NCBI RefSeq assembly: GCF_022829285.1
Contig: NZ_JAKSYI010000108.1
Span: forward strand, 1-64,000
Direction: 5' to 3'
Source of the DNA: Methylobacterium sp. J-078
Lineage (GTDB): Bacteria > Pseudomonadota > Alphaproteobacteria > Rhizobiales > Beijerinckiaceae
Length of the DNA: 64,000 nt
Shown: in pieces, positions 8,666-17,764 of the stretch
Layout of the letters: every line of letters starts with the position of its first letter
Numbering within the stretch: the first letter of the stretch is position 1
Translations under genes and position numbers: made by a program
Notes under the pieces: generated by a model
Told to the model about the DNA's origin: nothing
Seen by the model: only the letters and a program-made list of their open reading frames with translations
Databases searched by the model: none

Positions 8666-10381
8666 TCAGCCCCCCGCCGGATACGTCTGGCCGAGGCCGC
8701 CGGCGAGGTGCTCGACGATGGGCCCGAGGGCGAGGGCGGGGAAGAAGGTCAGGCCGCCCACGATGAGGATCACGCCCACCAGCAGCCCGACGAACAGGCC
8801 GCCATGGGTGGGCAAGGTCCCGGCCGAGGCCGGCAGCGTCTTCTTGGCGGCGAGCGACCCCGCGATGGCCAGCGCCGGGACGATGACGAAGAAGCGCCCG
8901 AACAGCATGCCGAGGCCGAGCGTCGTGTTGTAGAAGGTCGTGTTGGCGGAGAGCCCCCCGAAGGCCGAGCCGTTGTTGGCCGCCGCCGAGGTGAAGGCGT
9001 AGAGGATCTCCGAGAAGCCGTGCGGGCCGGCATTGGCCGGGCCCGCGAGGCCGGCGGCGACCACGGTGGCGAGCGCCGTGAAGCCCAGCATCATCAGGGG
9101 CAGGCACAGGATGGCGAGCATCGCCATCTTGACCTCGCGGCCCTCGATCTTCTTGCCGAGATATTCCGGGGTGCGCCCGACCATGAGGCCGGCCACGAAG
9201 ATCGTGACGATGACGAAGATCAGGATGCCGTAGAGGCCCGCACCCACGCCGCCGACGATGATCTCGCCGAGCTCCATGTTGATCAGCGGGATCATCCCGC
9301 CGAGCGCCGTGAACGAGTCGTGCATGGCGTTGACCGCGCCGCAGGACGCCGCCGTGGTCACCGCCGCGAACAGGGCCGAGGCGAGAATCCCGAAGCGGAC
9401 CTCCTTGCCCTCCATGTTGCCGCCGGTCAGGCCGAGGGCATCGAGCACAGGGCTGCCCGCGCCCTCGGCCCAGTAGAGAACCGCGGTGCCGGCCAGGAAC
9501 AGCACGCCCATGGCGGCCAGGATCGCCCAGCCCTGGCGCTCGTCGCCCACCATGCGGCCGAACACGTTGGTCATCGCCGCGCCGAGGGCGAAGATCGAGA
9601 CCATCTGGACGAAGTTCGAGAGCGCGGTCGGGTTCTCGAAGGGATGGGCCGCGTTGGCGTTGAAGAAGCCGCCGCCGTTGGTGCCCAGCATCTTGATCGC
9701 GACCTGGCTCGCCACGGGCCCGACCGCGAGGGTCTGCCGCGCACCTTCGAGGGTGGTGGCCTCCACCGCCGCGCCGAGGGTCTGGGGCACGCCCTGGGAC
9801 ACGAGGAACAGCGCGTAGACGAGGCAGAGCGGCAGCAGCACGTAGAGGGTGGTGCGGGTGAGATCGACCCAGAACGAGCCGACCGTCCGGGCCGAGGCCC
9901 GGCTGAATCCGCGCACCAGGGCGACGGCGAGGGCGATGCCGGTGGCGGCCGAGAGGAAGTTCTGGTGGGTCAGGCCCAGCATCTGCGACAGGTAGGACAG
10001 CGTGGTCTCGCCGCCGTAGGACTGCCAGTTGGTGTTGGTGACGAAGCTCACCGCCGTGTTGAAGGCGAGATCGGGCGCCACCGCGCCCTGGCCGTCCGGG
10101 TTGAGCGGCAGCGCCGTCTGCAGGCGCAGCAGCCCGTAGAGCGCCAGGAAGCCCAGCCCGTGGAAGGCCAGCATGGACAGGGCGTAGGTCAGCCAGTGCT
10201 GCTCCTGGGCGGCATCGATGCCGGCGGCGCGGTAGAGCCCGCGCTCGACGGGCGCGAGCACGGGGGAGAGGAGGGTGCGCTCGCCCGCGAACACGCGGGT
10301 CATGTAGCCGCCGAGGGGCTTTGCCAGCGCGACGACGACCGCGCAGAACAGCGCGATCTGGAACCAGCCGTTGAGGGTCAT
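8666..10381 (-). CDS. kdpA: Potassium-transporting ATPase potassium-binding subunit KdpA
   Basis: 571-residue inner-membrane subunit that binds and conducts K+ (superfamily of K+ transporters, four M1-P-M2 repeats with degenerate selectivity filters). Visible filter segments include [44 protein letters not shown] and [14 protein letters not shown]-terminus [12 protein letters not shown] and C-terminus [14 protein letters not shown] are family-typical. Ten or so membrane helices are expected. It follows kdpF by 62 bp. Confidence 0.97.
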   Translation of the reverse strand: MTLNGWFQIALFCAVVVALAKPLGGYMTRVFAGERTLLSPVLAPVERGLYRAAGIDAAQEQHWLTYALSMLAFHGLGFLALYGLLRLQTALPLNPDGQGAVAPDLAFNTAVSFVTNTNWQSYGGETTLSYLSQMLGLTHQNFLSAATGIALAVALVRGFSRASARTVGSFWVDLTRTTLYVLLPLCLVYALFLVSQGVPQTLGAAVEATTLEGARQTLAVGPVASQVAIKMLGTNGGGFFNANAAHPFENPTALSNFVQMVSIFALGAAMTNVFGRMVGDERQGWAILAAMGVLFLAGTAVLYWAEGAGSPVLDALGLTGGNMEGKEVRFGILASALFAAVTTAASCGAVNAMHDSFTALGGMIPLINMELGEIIVGGVGAGLYGILIFVIVTIFVAGLMVGRTPEYLGKKIEGREVKMAMLAILCLPLMMLGFTALATVVAAGLAGPANAGPHGFSEILYAFTSAAANNGSAFGGLSANTTFYNTTLGLGMLFGRFFVIVPALAIAGSLAAKKTLPASAGTLPTHGGLFVGLLVGVILIVGGLTFFPALALGPIVEHLAGGLGQTYPAGG

Positions 10382-10443
10382 GGCGGGATTAAGTCCTTGG
10401 GGAGAAAGCCCCGGGCGAGAAAGCCCCTGGGGAGGTGGTTCCC

Positions 10444-10533
10444 TCAGAACCGCTCGGGGCGGACGAGGGCGTAGGCGAGGTATCCGAGCAGCCCCAGGGT
10501 CACGAGGGCGCCGAGGGTGAGGTCCAGGGTCAT
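10444..10533 (-). CDS. kdpF: Potassium-transporting ATPase subunit KdpF
   Basis: 29-residue single-helix peptide, sequence [20 protein letters not shown] then YALVRPERF. The LGYLxYALxxPERF end is the KdpF signature. KdpF packs against KdpA/KdpB and stabilises the pump. It lies directly upstream of kdpA, as in other kdpFABC operons, and its start is 10 bp after the stop of another tiny ORF. Confidence 0.93.
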   Translation of the reverse strand: MTLDLTLGALVTLGLLGYLAYALVRPERF

Positions 10534-10543
10534 CGGGGGGACC

Positions 10544-10627
10544 TCAGAGGCGTTCGCAGAGGGCGGCGTAGCCGGCCGCGAGGCCGAAGAAGGCGAGGCC
10601 CACGGCGATGAAGACGAGGTCGGTCAT
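10544..10627 (-). CDS. Tiny membrane peptide upstream of kdpF
   Basis: 27 residues: MTDLVFIAVGLAFFGLAAGY followed by AALCERL. A short acidic start, one hydrophobic helix and a C-terminal CERL. I recall very similar peptides (MTDxxFIAxxxAFFxxxxxYxxxCERL) lying just upstream of kdpF in many proteobacterial kdp operons, where they are usually unannotated or called hypothetical. Operon position and conserved pattern support it as a genuine gene and the first of the kdp transcript. Confidence 0.7.
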   Translation of the reverse strand: MTDLVFIAVGLAFFGLAAGYAALCERL

Positions 10628-10995
10628 GGAGAGGGGTCCGTTCCGGTTCGGCCGAGGGCCGGCGCGACCGGCCCTGCGCGTCCTCCGATGTGGCCCGGAA
10701 CCGCGTGAGGATTCGAGAGGGACGCGCGGGCGATTCCATTAGGAACCCGTGAGGATCGGGCGGGCTGCGGCCCCCCGGGAGGGCGTCGTCCCCGGGGATC
10801 CCCAGGCCCTTCCGAATGCTGTCTCGGGGGGCGCGACAGCATTCCGCCCGCTCGCGCGCAGACATCAGCTTAGAACGACTTCAGATTTGAAAGACTATAA
10901 GCTATATTTCAGAAACACGTTTCGTCTTGATTCGTAATCCTGAAGCAGCCATCAAGCAGAGACTGCGCCGCGCGAGGCGCCCATCTGCGTGTGCC
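10628..10995. other. Divergent intergenic region between kdp and the TonB receptor
   Basis: Must hold the kdp promoter (minus strand) and the receptor promoter (plus strand). The right half (10862-10940) is much more AT-rich than its surroundings. It includes the imperfect palindrome TTAGAACGACTTCAGA (10870-10885), reminiscent of the alphaproteobacterial Irr-type iron control element. I cannot place a KdpE box with confidence. Confidence 0.4.
10870..10885 (+). promoter_or_regulatory. Possible iron-responsive operator (Irr/Fur-like)
   Basis: TTAGAA-CGAC-TTCAGA upstream of the siderophore receptor resembles the Irr box (TTTAGAA-N3-TTCTAAA) but has a 4-base spacer and an imperfect right arm. 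Position about 110 bp before the chosen start of an iron-transport gene is the main support. Confidence 0.25.
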
Positions 10996-13221
10996 ATGCC
11001 CGATCGCTCCTCACGTCCTACCTTGCTCTTCCCCACCGCGATCTTGGCCACGACGATCCTGGCCACGACGATCCTGGCCGGCCCCGTGGCGGCCCAGCAA
11101 ACCAGCGTGCAACTCGACCAGCTCTCGGTCGAGGGCACGGCGCCGCCCGCGGCCGGCAGCGGCAGCGGGGCCAATCTCAGCGGCGGCGACGGCGGCACGG
11201 CGGCCACCAGCGGCGGCGGGGGCGGCCCCTCCGGCATCACCGGCTACACCGCGCGGGTCAGCCCCACGGCGACCAAGACCAACACCCCGCTGCTCGAGAC
11301 CCCGCAGGCGGTGACGGTCCTCACCCGCGAGGCGCTCAACGACCGCAACGTCCAGACCCTCAACGAGGCCATCGGCTACGTGGCCGGCGTCTCCTCGAAC
11401 GTCTTCGGCTTCGATCCGCGCTTCGATTCGTTCTACGTCCGCGGCTTCAGCCTGACCTACGACGGCATCTTCCGGGACGGCCTGCGCCAGGTGGCATCCG
11501 GCCTGACGGTGCCGCGGATCGAGCCCTACGGCCTCGAATCGGCGACCATCCTGCGCGGTCCCGCCTCCGGGCTCTACGGCCTCGGCTCGCCCGGCGGCAT
11601 CCTGGACGTCACCTCGAAGCGGCCGGTCTTCACGCCCTTCGGCGAGGTGCAGCTGCAGGTCGGCAACTTCGACCGTTACCAGGGCAATTTCGACATCGGC
11701 GGCCCGGTCGAGGGCACGGGCGGCACGCTCGCCTACCGCGTCACCGGCATCAGGCGGCAATCCGACACCTTCATTCCCGGAGGCTCGGACGACCGCACCA
11801 CCATCGCGCCGGCCTTCACCTGGAAGCCGTCCGCCGACACGACCTTCACCTTCCTGAGCGAGTACCAGGAGACCAAGCTTCCCGGCTCGACGACGTTCTT
11901 CAACCAGAACCTGCGCCCGACGCGCCTCTACTCGGGCGATCCGGCCTTCAACGACTTCAAGCAGCGGCAGGGCCGGGTCGGCTACGCGTTCGAGCACCGC
12001 TTCGACGCGGACCTCGTCTTCCGGCAGAACCTGCGCTTCTACGACATCAGCAACGACTATCGCTACGCGTCGATCTCAGCCCTCAGCCCCGACGGCCTGA
12101 GCGCGAGCCGCTCGACCGGTTACTCGAAGCAGTCCCTCAGCCAGATCACCCTCGACAACCAGATCGAGGCGCACCTCGCGACGGGACCTGTCCAGCACAC
12201 GCTGCTGGCGGGGCTCGACTACGCGCATTCCGACTTCGACTACCGCTTCGGCTTCGGTACGGCGCCCGATCTCGACCTCGTCACGCGCAATTATGGCCAG
12301 CAGCCGATCCTGGCGCCGCCCCTCGGACCCCGCACCCGCCAGCGCCAGGATCAGGTCGGCCTCTACCTGCAGGAACAGGCCAAGTTCGACCGCTTCGTGC
12401 TCACCCTGACCGGCCGCTCCGACTGGGTGTTCCAGAACACGATCGATACTACCGGCACCGCCACGCAGCAGAACGACCAGGCCTTCACCGGCCGGGTCGG
12501 CCTCAACTATCTCCTGGCCCCCGGGCTGGTGCCCTATGCCAGCTACGCCACCACCTTCGCGCCGCAGCCGGGCGCAGATGCCGCGGGGCGGGCCTTCCGG
12601 CCGGCGACGGGCGATCAGATCGAGGCGGGCATCAAGTACCTGATCCCCGGCACCAACATCCAGGCGGGGTTCGCCGGCTTCGACATCGTCCAGAGCAGCG
12701 TGCTGCGCACGGACCCGAACAACGTCGCCTTCCAGCTGGCGACGGGCGCCATCGCGTCGCGCGGCTTCGAGATGGAGGCGATCGCCAACTTCGCGCCCGG
12801 CACCAACCTGACCCTCGCCTACACCCATCTCGACCTGCGCTATCTCAGCCAGACCTCGGCCACGGGCCAGGCCCTGGACGGCCGGTTCCTCTCCGGCATT
12901 CCGGGCGACACGGTCACGGGCTTCCTCAGCTACCTGTTCCCGCCGGGCTCGGCGCTGCGCGGCCTGACTCTCGGCGGCGGCATCCGCTTCAACGCCAACA
13001 GCTACGCCAACGACGAGAACACGGTCCGCAACCCGACCGTGACCCTGTTCGATGCGCTGGTCGCCTACGATTTCGCCGCCCTCGACCCGAAATACAGGGG
13101 CTTCCGGGCTCAGGTGAACGCGAACAACGTGTTCGACCGCGATTACTTCACCTGCCAGGCCGGCTTCTGCTACCGGGGAGCGCCCGCCACCGTCATCGGC
13201 AGCCTGATCTATCGCTGGTAG
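10996..13221 (+). CDS. TonB-dependent siderophore receptor
   Basis: 741-residue outer-membrane receptor for ferric siderophores. From the ATG at 10996 the protein begins with a signal peptide containing a duplicated ILATT segment and ending GPVAAQQ; a TTG 69 bases upstream would add an atypical charged extension. A likely TonB box (VQLDQLSVEG) and a Gly/Ser-rich linker precede the plug domain (~95-205; LETPQAVTVLTREAL, DSFYVRGF, RILRGPASGLYGLGSPGG-type core). The 22-strand barrel ends in IYRW with a terminal aromatic residue. A Cys pair near the C-terminus (FTCQAGFCYRGAP) is typical of FhuA/FhuE-like receptors. No siderophore ABC transporter is next to it. Confidence 0.93.
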   Translation: MPDRSSRPTLLFPTAILATTILATTILAGPVAAQQTSVQLDQLSVEGTAPPAAGSGSGANLSGGDGGTAATSGGGGGPSGITGYTARVSPTATKTNTPLLETPQAVTVLTREALNDRNVQTLNEAIGYVAGVSSNVFGFDPRFDSFYVRGFSLTYDGIFRDGLRQVASGLTVPRIEPYGLESATILRGPASGLYGLGSPGGILDVTSKRPVFTPFGEVQLQVGNFDRYQGNFDIGGPVEGTGGTLAYRVTGIRRQSDTFIPGGSDDRTTIAPAFTWKPSADTTFTFLSEYQETKLPGSTTFFNQNLRPTRLYSGDPAFNDFKQRQGRVGYAFEHRFDADLVFRQNLRFYDISNDYRYASISALSPDGLSASRSTGYSKQSLSQITLDNQIEAHLATGPVQHTLLAGLDYAHSDFDYRFGFGTAPDLDLVTRNYGQQPILAPPLGPRTRQRQDQVGLYLQEQAKFDRFVLTLTGRSDWVFQNTIDTTGTATQQNDQAFTGRVGLNYLLAPGLVPYASYATTFAPQPGADAAGRAFRPATGDQIEAGIKYLIPGTNIQAGFAGFDIVQSSVLRTDPNNVAFQLATGAIASRGFEMEAIANFAPGTNLTLAYTHLDLRYLSQTSATGQALDGRFLSGIPGDTVTGFLSYLFPPGSALRGLTLGGGIRFNANSYANDENTVRNPTVTLFDALVAYDFAALDPKYRGFRAQVNANNVFDRDYFTCQAGFCYRGAPATVIGSLIYRW

Positions 13222-13243
13222 GGCGCGCCGGGCCGCTTCGGGT

Positions 13244-13507
13244 TCATTCCCGCTCGGGCCGGGCCTCCCAGATCGCGGCCTCGACGAAGGGCCGCTTCAG
13301 CTGCGGGCCGGCGCCGCTGCGCTGGATGAAGTCGTTGGCGCCCGGATGGCGGCGGATCGCCCGGGCGAGGTTGAGCCGGTAGCCCGCCTCGAAGACGAAG
13401 GGCGGCGCCATCGGGTCGGCCATGTAGGCGGCCACCGCCGCCTTCACGTCGGTCTCGGAGATGAGGCCCAGGTCGCACAGGGCGCGGATCGTCAGCTTCT
13501 CGGTCAT
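13244..13507 (-). CDS. Conserved hypothetical protein
   Basis: 87-residue soluble protein, MTEKLTIRALCDLGLISETD at the N-terminus. The repeated helix pattern (LCDLGLISETDVKAAVAAY, then NLARAIRRHPGANDFIQRSG) suggests a small all-helical fold; no enzyme motif is visible. The ATG at 13507 is chosen because AAGGGC lies just before it and the upstream extension of this frame is a low-complexity antisense of the DUF502 gene. Convergent with the TonB receptor, 22 bp apart. Confidence 0.6.
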   Translation of the reverse strand: MTEKLTIRALCDLGLISETDVKAAVAAYMADPMAPPFVFEAGYRLNLARAIRRHPGANDFIQRSGAGPQLKRPFVEAAIWEARPERE

Positions 13508-13705
13508 GCCCTTAGCCTTAAGCCCGCGCGGGCCCGCTCCGCAACGCGGGAGGGGCGCCGAACCCCGCGCGGCGGCCTTGAGCCCGACCGGCGCAGGGGC
13601 TACCTCTAGGGCAGGGGTCAAGCTTGCCCGGGGAACTGTCCTTACCGCCGCCTCCCCGGCGGAGGGCCGCCCGGGACGCCGTTCCCCCCGGCCGAAAGTG
13701 CATCC

Positions 13706-14488
13706 GTGGCGCCCACCATCCCCCCACCGCTCCCCCCACCCGAGGCCGAGGCCGGCGCCCGCCCGCGGGTGAGCGCGCGGGGGCGCCTGCGCACCTACTT
13801 CCTCACCGGCATCATCGTGTCGGGGCCGCTGGCCATCACGATCTACCTGACCTGGTGGTTCATCAGCCTCATCGACGGCTGGGTGAAGCCGCTCGTGCCG
13901 GCGAGCTACCTGCCCGACCATTACCTGCCGTTCTCGATTCCGGGGCTTGGCCTCCTCATCGCCTTCGTGGCGGTGACGCTGCTGGGCTTCCTCACCGCCA
14001 ACCTCGTCGGGCGCAGCGTCGTCGAGTTCGGCGAGGTGCTGCTCGCCCGCACCCCCGTGATCTCGGGGCTCTACAAGGGCCTGCGCCAGATCTTCGAGAC
14101 GCTGTTTTCCGCCAACGGCACCTCGTTCCGCACCGTCGGCCTCGTGGAATTCCCCGTGAAGGGCACCTGGTCGGTGGTGTTCCTCTCCGCCCCGGCCGCC
14201 CCGGACGTGCAGAACGCCCTCGCCCCGGGGGGCGACCATGTCGGCGTGTTTCTCCCTTGCGCCCCCAACCCCACCACCGGGTTCTTTTTCTACCTGCCGC
14301 GCACCGACATCGTGGAGATCGCCATGAGCGTCGACGACGCGGCCAAACTCGTGATGTCGGCCGGCGTGATCCAGCCCGACGACCCGGGACCCAAGGAATC
14401 CCAGGCCAAGGAATCCCAGGCCAAGCTCCAGGCCATGGCGGCGAGCCTGCGGGCCGCCCACGGGGAACCGCCGAAGGTCGACGCCTGA
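13706..14488 (+). CDS. DUF502 family membrane protein
   Basis: 260 residues, GTG start. Pro-rich cytoplasmic N-terminus, then two membrane helices (FLTGIIVSGPLAITIYLTWW and GLGLLIAFVAVTLLGFLTAN) and the conserved DUF502 core: R-TPVISGLYKGLRQIFETL, FRTVGLVEFP, TGFFFYLPRTDI and the ending MSVDDAAKLVMSAGVI. The family is widespread in proteobacteria and plants (COV-like), and its molecular function is unknown. A tandem KESQAKESQAK duplication (about 14392-14424) is present in the variable tail. No obvious operon partner. Confidence 0.88.
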   Translation: MAPTIPPPLPPPEAEAGARPRVSARGRLRTYFLTGIIVSGPLAITIYLTWWFISLIDGWVKPLVPASYLPDHYLPFSIPGLGLLIAFVAVTLLGFLTANLVGRSVVEFGEVLLARTPVISGLYKGLRQIFETLFSANGTSFRTVGLVEFPVKGTWSVVFLSAPAAPDVQNALAPGGDHVGVFLPCAPNPTTGFFFYLPRTDIVEIAMSVDDAAKLVMSAGVIQPDDPGPKESQAKESQAKLQAMAASLRAAHGEPPKVDA

Positions 14489-14775
14489 TCCGAGCGCCCC
14501 GGGCGTCTCGTGGTCGAAACCCGAGGCTTGGTGCCCTCTGCAACCGCCCCAACCCGGTCGTGGACCGGACGGACGGGTCCCGACCCGACACCGTCGCAAA
14601 CGGCCATTCGCGGGTCGAACGTTCCGGAGCTTTCGTCGCGGCGCCGAGACGACAGGGATGGGGCGACGGCCAGCAACGGCGGCGTTCGCGGGCAAAGACG
14701 ATCGTCTTAACCAAGCCTCGGTGAGCCTGCCCCGCCGGTCAGTCTCCCCGAGATCGGGCTCATCGAGGTCCGGTA

Positions 14776-15450
14776 TCAGGCCTTGAGGTGCCGGAACATG
14801 TTGGCGCGCGCCTCGTCGTCCATCTCTAGCTTGAAGGGGAAGCGGTCCTTGAGACCCACCGCGCGCGCGGCGGCCGGGCGGGCGGCAATCTCATCGTGGT
14901 GGCGCTTGAGGTGGGGCAGTTCCGCCCAGGCCGTCTCGCCGAGGACGAAGGGGACCATGCGGGCCCATCCCCAGGCGCTCATATCGGCGATCGTGTACGC
15001 GTCGCCCACGAGATAGCGGCGCTGGGCGAGACGGGCGTTCAGGATGTCGTAGTGACGGCGCGCCTCGAAGCCGTAGCGCGCCTGCGCGTAGGGCACCTGC
15101 TCGGGGGCGAAGTGCCGGAAATGGACCGCCTGGCCGGAGAACGGCCCGATGCCCGTCGCGACGAACATCAGCCAGGACAGGAGGGAGGCCCGGTCGCCGC
15201 CCGAAGGCGGCAGGAATCGTCCGGTCTTCTCGGCCAGGTAGAGCAGGATGGCGTTGCTGTCGAAGATCACGTCCGCGTCGTCGACGAGGACCGGCACCTT
15301 GCCGTTCGGGTTGAGGGCCAGGAAGTCCGGGGCGAACTGGTCACCCTTGCGGGTGTCGATCGGGATGGGCTCGTAGGGCAGTCCGAGCTCCTCCAGCAGC
15401 AGCGCGACCTTCGTCGGGTTCGGAGAGCCGTTGAAGAAGAACGTCAGCAT
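14776..15450 (-). CDS. Glutathione S-transferase family protein
   Basis: 224 residues. Thioredoxin-like N-terminal domain (~1-80) with SPNPTKVALLLEELGLPYE, the cis-Pro motif NGKVPVLVD and the glutathione-gamma-glutamyl contact region FDSNAILLYLA. The helical C-terminal domain has YTIADMSAWGWARM, the conserved N-capping Asp motif. The overall pattern is close to the YfcG/YghU (nu-class) group, which act as disulfide-bond reductases. Cytoplasmic. The ATG at 15450 begins MLTFFFNGSPNP, the normal start for the fold. It is the most downstream gene of the minus-strand redox cluster, 63 bp after the molybdoenzyme gene. Confidence 0.88.
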   Translation of the reverse strand: MLTFFFNGSPNPTKVALLLEELGLPYEPIPIDTRKGDQFAPDFLALNPNGKVPVLVDDADVIFDSNAILLYLAEKTGRFLPPSGGDRASLLSWLMFVATGIGPFSGQAVHFRHFAPEQVPYAQARYGFEARRHYDILNARLAQRRYLVGDAYTIADMSAWGWARMVPFVLGETAWAELPHLKRHHDEIAARPAAARAVGLKDRFPFKLEMDDEARANMFRHLKA

Positions 15451-15513
15451 TGAAAAACCTTTTGTGGATGTGTCTTGAATTTGCCGACAGCCGGCCATCC
15501 AAGCAAAATCTCA

Positions 15514-16284
15514 CTACAGTCCGGAAAACCAATTGTAGCCCTGATCCTCCCAGTAGCCACCCGGATAATCGTTCGTCACCGTGATGGCCATGATGTGCTT
15601 GGGGTTCTTGAACCCGAGCTTGGTCGGGATGCGCAGCTTGACCGGAAACCCGTATTTCGGCGGAAGCGGCGCGCCGGCGTAGTCGAGGGCCAGGATCGTC
15701 TGGGGGTGAAGCGCGCTCGGCATGTCGATGCTCGTCCAGTAATCGTCGCCGCAGGCGAAGCGGACGTAGCGGGCGGTCGTGTCGGCCCCGATCCGTTCGA
15801 GGAAGGTGCGGAGCGGGACCCCCGACCATTGGCCGATGGCGCTCCAGCCCTCCACGCAGACGTGGCGGGTGATCTGCGCTTCCTGCGGCAGGGTCCTCAG
15901 GCGACGAAGCGTCCACGGCGCCTTGTCGGAGACGAGGCCGGCGAGTTCGAGCCTCCAGGTGGCGCCGTCGATCACCCGGATCTTGCTCGCCGGATAATAG
16001 GCGTTGAAGGGGAAGTCCGGGGTGATGTCCGCGACATCGAAGGTCGGGGCCAGACGCGTGCCCCCGAAGAGGGCGCCCTGGACGCGATCGTTCAGCCGCG
16101 AGATCCCGCCGAGGACGCTCTCCACCTGCGGGTTGTCGGAGATGTCGCAGCCGCCGAGGGCGAGGCTCCCGGCCGCGACGAGGCCGCCGCGCAGGAACAG
16201 GCGGCGATCGGCCCGGATCGGCGGCGTCTCGGGAACCACGAGACCGGGCCGTGGACGGCGCAGAAGGCGATCGAGGGTCGTCAT
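15514..16284 (-). CDS. Exported molybdopterin-dependent oxidoreductase, MsrP/YedY-like
   Basis: 256-residue sulfite-oxidase-fold enzyme predicted to reduce oxidised substrates (methionine sulfoxide in MsrP) in the periplasm with electrons from a membrane cytochrome. It has a Tat-type twin Arg (R27-R28, RADRRLFLRGG) followed by a possible lipobox ending at C46 (SLALGGC). The Mo-coordinating cysteine is C143 in RHVCVEGWSAIGQWSG, the family signature. The C-terminus carries GFPVKLRIPTKLGFKNPKHI and GYWEDQGYNW. Its start overlaps the stop of the cytochrome b gene by 4 bp. Neighbouring msrA, msrB, nrsF and sigF strongly support a methionine-sulfoxide role, but the sequence is not a close match to E. 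coli MsrP in the N-terminal third, so the substrate is inferred. Confidence 0.82.
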   Translation of the reverse strand: MTTLDRLLRRPRPGLVVPETPPIRADRRLFLRGGLVAAGSLALGGCDISDNPQVESVLGGISRLNDRVQGALFGGTRLAPTFDVADITPDFPFNAYYPASKIRVIDGATWRLELAGLVSDKAPWTLRRLRTLPQEAQITRHVCVEGWSAIGQWSGVPLRTFLERIGADTTARYVRFACGDDYWTSIDMPSALHPQTILALDYAGAPLPPKYGFPVKLRIPTKLGFKNPKHIMAITVTNDYPGGYWEDQGYNWFSGL

Positions 16285-16925
16285 GGCTTCACCACGCGGT
16301 TGCGGCGCAAATGGATCTCACGGCCGACGATCATCGTCGGCAGCGTCCTTGGGACCAGGAGCACGAGGGCGAGGTGCACCACGACGAAGCCGGCGATGCC
16401 CGCCATGGCGAGGAAATGGACGATCCGCGCCGTATCGTAGCCGCCCATCAGGGCCGTCAGCGGGGCGAACTGGACCGGCTTCCAGATCGCGAGGCCGGAG
16501 AGCACGATGACGATCCCGATGAGCAGGACCACCACGTAGAGCAGGCGCTGCACGGCGTTGTAGACGCCCGGGTCGTGGGGGAGCCGGAACCGCAGGGCCG
16601 CGACGAAGTCGCGCGCGATCTCGCGCGGCCGCAGGGGCGTGAGGCGCCGGCGCAGATGGCCCGAGATCAGCCCGTAGGCGAGGTAGACGAGGCCGTTGGC
16701 GATGAGAAGCCACATCCCCGCGAAGTGCCATTGGAGAGCACCGCCGAGCCAGCCGCCGAGGGTGATGCCCTTCGGGAAGGCCCAGTCGCCGAAGATCGGC
16801 GAGGCGTTGTAGATGCGCCATCCGCTGGTGATCATGATCAGCATGGCCAGGGCGTTCACCCAATGGGTGATCCGCACGACGAGGGGGTGGATCGGGCGCT
16901 CGGCCCGCGACGGAGGGGCGTGCAT
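16281..16925 (-). CDS. Cytochrome b561/b6-type membrane subunit (electron donor to the molybdoenzyme)
   Basis: 214-residue integral membrane protein with four helices and paired His residues suited to bind b hemes: RITHWVNALAML, LQWHFAGMWLLIANGL, YNAVQRLLYVVVLLIGI and ARIVHFLAMAGIAGFVVVHL. It probably passes quinol electrons to the periplasmic MsrP-like enzyme encoded by the overlapping next gene, playing the part that YedZ/MsrQ plays elsewhere, although it belongs to the b561/Ni-Fe-hydrogenase-type cytochrome group. The ATG at 16925 (MHAPPSRAERPIHP) is chosen; 58 bp separate it from msrA. Confidence 0.85.
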   Translation of the reverse strand: MHAPPSRAERPIHPLVVRITHWVNALAMLIMITSGWRIYNASPIFGDWAFPKGITLGGWLGGALQWHFAGMWLLIANGLVYLAYGLISGHLRRRLTPLRPREIARDFVAALRFRLPHDPGVYNAVQRLLYVVVLLIGIVIVLSGLAIWKPVQFAPLTALMGGYDTARIVHFLAMAGIAGFVVVHLALVLLVPRTLPTMIVGREIHLRRNRVVKP

Positions 16926-16983
16926 CGGAGCCTTCCTGGGGTTGCTGACGTGACGAACGGCCCGCCCGAGGACCCTGTCGGCC

Positions 16984-17727
16984 TCAGGCGGGATCGCGCC
17001 CGACGAGGACGGGCGCCGGGGCGGTGAATTCGGGGAAGAAGCGTTTGAGGTCCCGCACCTTCGCGGCATCGTTGGCGACGATGTACGGGTGGGCCGGATG
17101 CCGGGCCATAAAGTCCTGGTGGTAGGCCTCGGCCGGGTAGAACGCCGCGCCCGGCTCGATCCGGGTGGCGACCGGGGCGCCGTAGACCTTGGCAGCGTCG
17201 AGTTGCGCGATGTAGGCGCGGGCCACGCTGCCCTGCTCGGCATTCGCGGGGAAGAGCGCCGAGCGGTATTGCGGGCCGTGATCCGGCCCCTGCCGATCGA
17301 CCTGCGTCGGATCGAGGGCGACCGAGAAGAAGACCCGCAGCAAGGTGTCGTAGGAGACCACGCGCGGGTCGTAGGTCACCCGAACCGCCTCGGCGTGCCG
17401 CGTGCGCCCGCTGGACACGGCCTGGTAGTTCGCGCTCGCTTCGTCCCCGCCGGCATAGCCCGACACGGCCTCGCTGACCCCGCGGACGCTCTGGAACACC
17501 CCCTGCACGCCCCAGAAGCAGCCCCCGGCGAAGACCGCGCTCTGAAGCCGGGCGGGTTCCCGCGACGGCGTCGCGGCGGCCGGCAGGCGCCGGCTCGCTT
17601 CCTCGGCACCGGCCCCGACCGTCATCGAGAGGCCGAGGCCGAGCAGGGTCAGGACACCGCCGACGAGCGCCGCGTTGCGGCGCGTGCGATGTGGGGGAAC
17701 GGTCGCGGGTTTGTTGACTGGGGACAT
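16984..17727 (-). CDS. msrA: Peptide methionine (S)-S-oxide reductase MsrA, membrane-anchored or exported
   Basis: 247 residues. An N-terminal hydrophobic segment (ALVGGVLTLLGLGLSMTVGA) after a basic stretch marks export or anchoring to the periplasm, in contrast with the usual cytoplasmic MsrA. The catalytic domain (~62-245) has the nucleophile motif GGCFWGVQGVF, the GYAGG substrate loop, TRHAEAVRVTYDP, DPTQVDRQGPDHGPQYRS and the FYPAEAYHQDF end. It lies 37 bp after msrB and is probably cotranscribed from the SigF-type promoter in front of msrB. Confidence 0.93.
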   Translation of the reverse strand: MSPVNKPATVPPHRTRRNAALVGGVLTLLGLGLSMTVGAGAEEASRRLPAAATPSREPARLQSAVFAGGCFWGVQGVFQSVRGVSEAVSGYAGGDEASANYQAVSSGRTRHAEAVRVTYDPRVVSYDTLLRVFFSVALDPTQVDRQGPDHGPQYRSALFPANAEQGSVARAYIAQLDAAKVYGAPVATRIEPGAAFYPAEAYHQDFMARHPAHPYIVANDAAKVRDLKRFFPEFTAPAPVLVGRDPA

Positions 17728-17764
17728 GGGGATGGTCCTTTGCGGGACGGGGAGGCGTGATCGG

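Noticed and set aside
10927..10995. TTG at 10927 as the start of the TonB receptor
   Set aside because: The added 23 residues are charged and precede an otherwise normal signal peptide beginning at the ATG at 10996; a signal peptide should be at the N-terminus.
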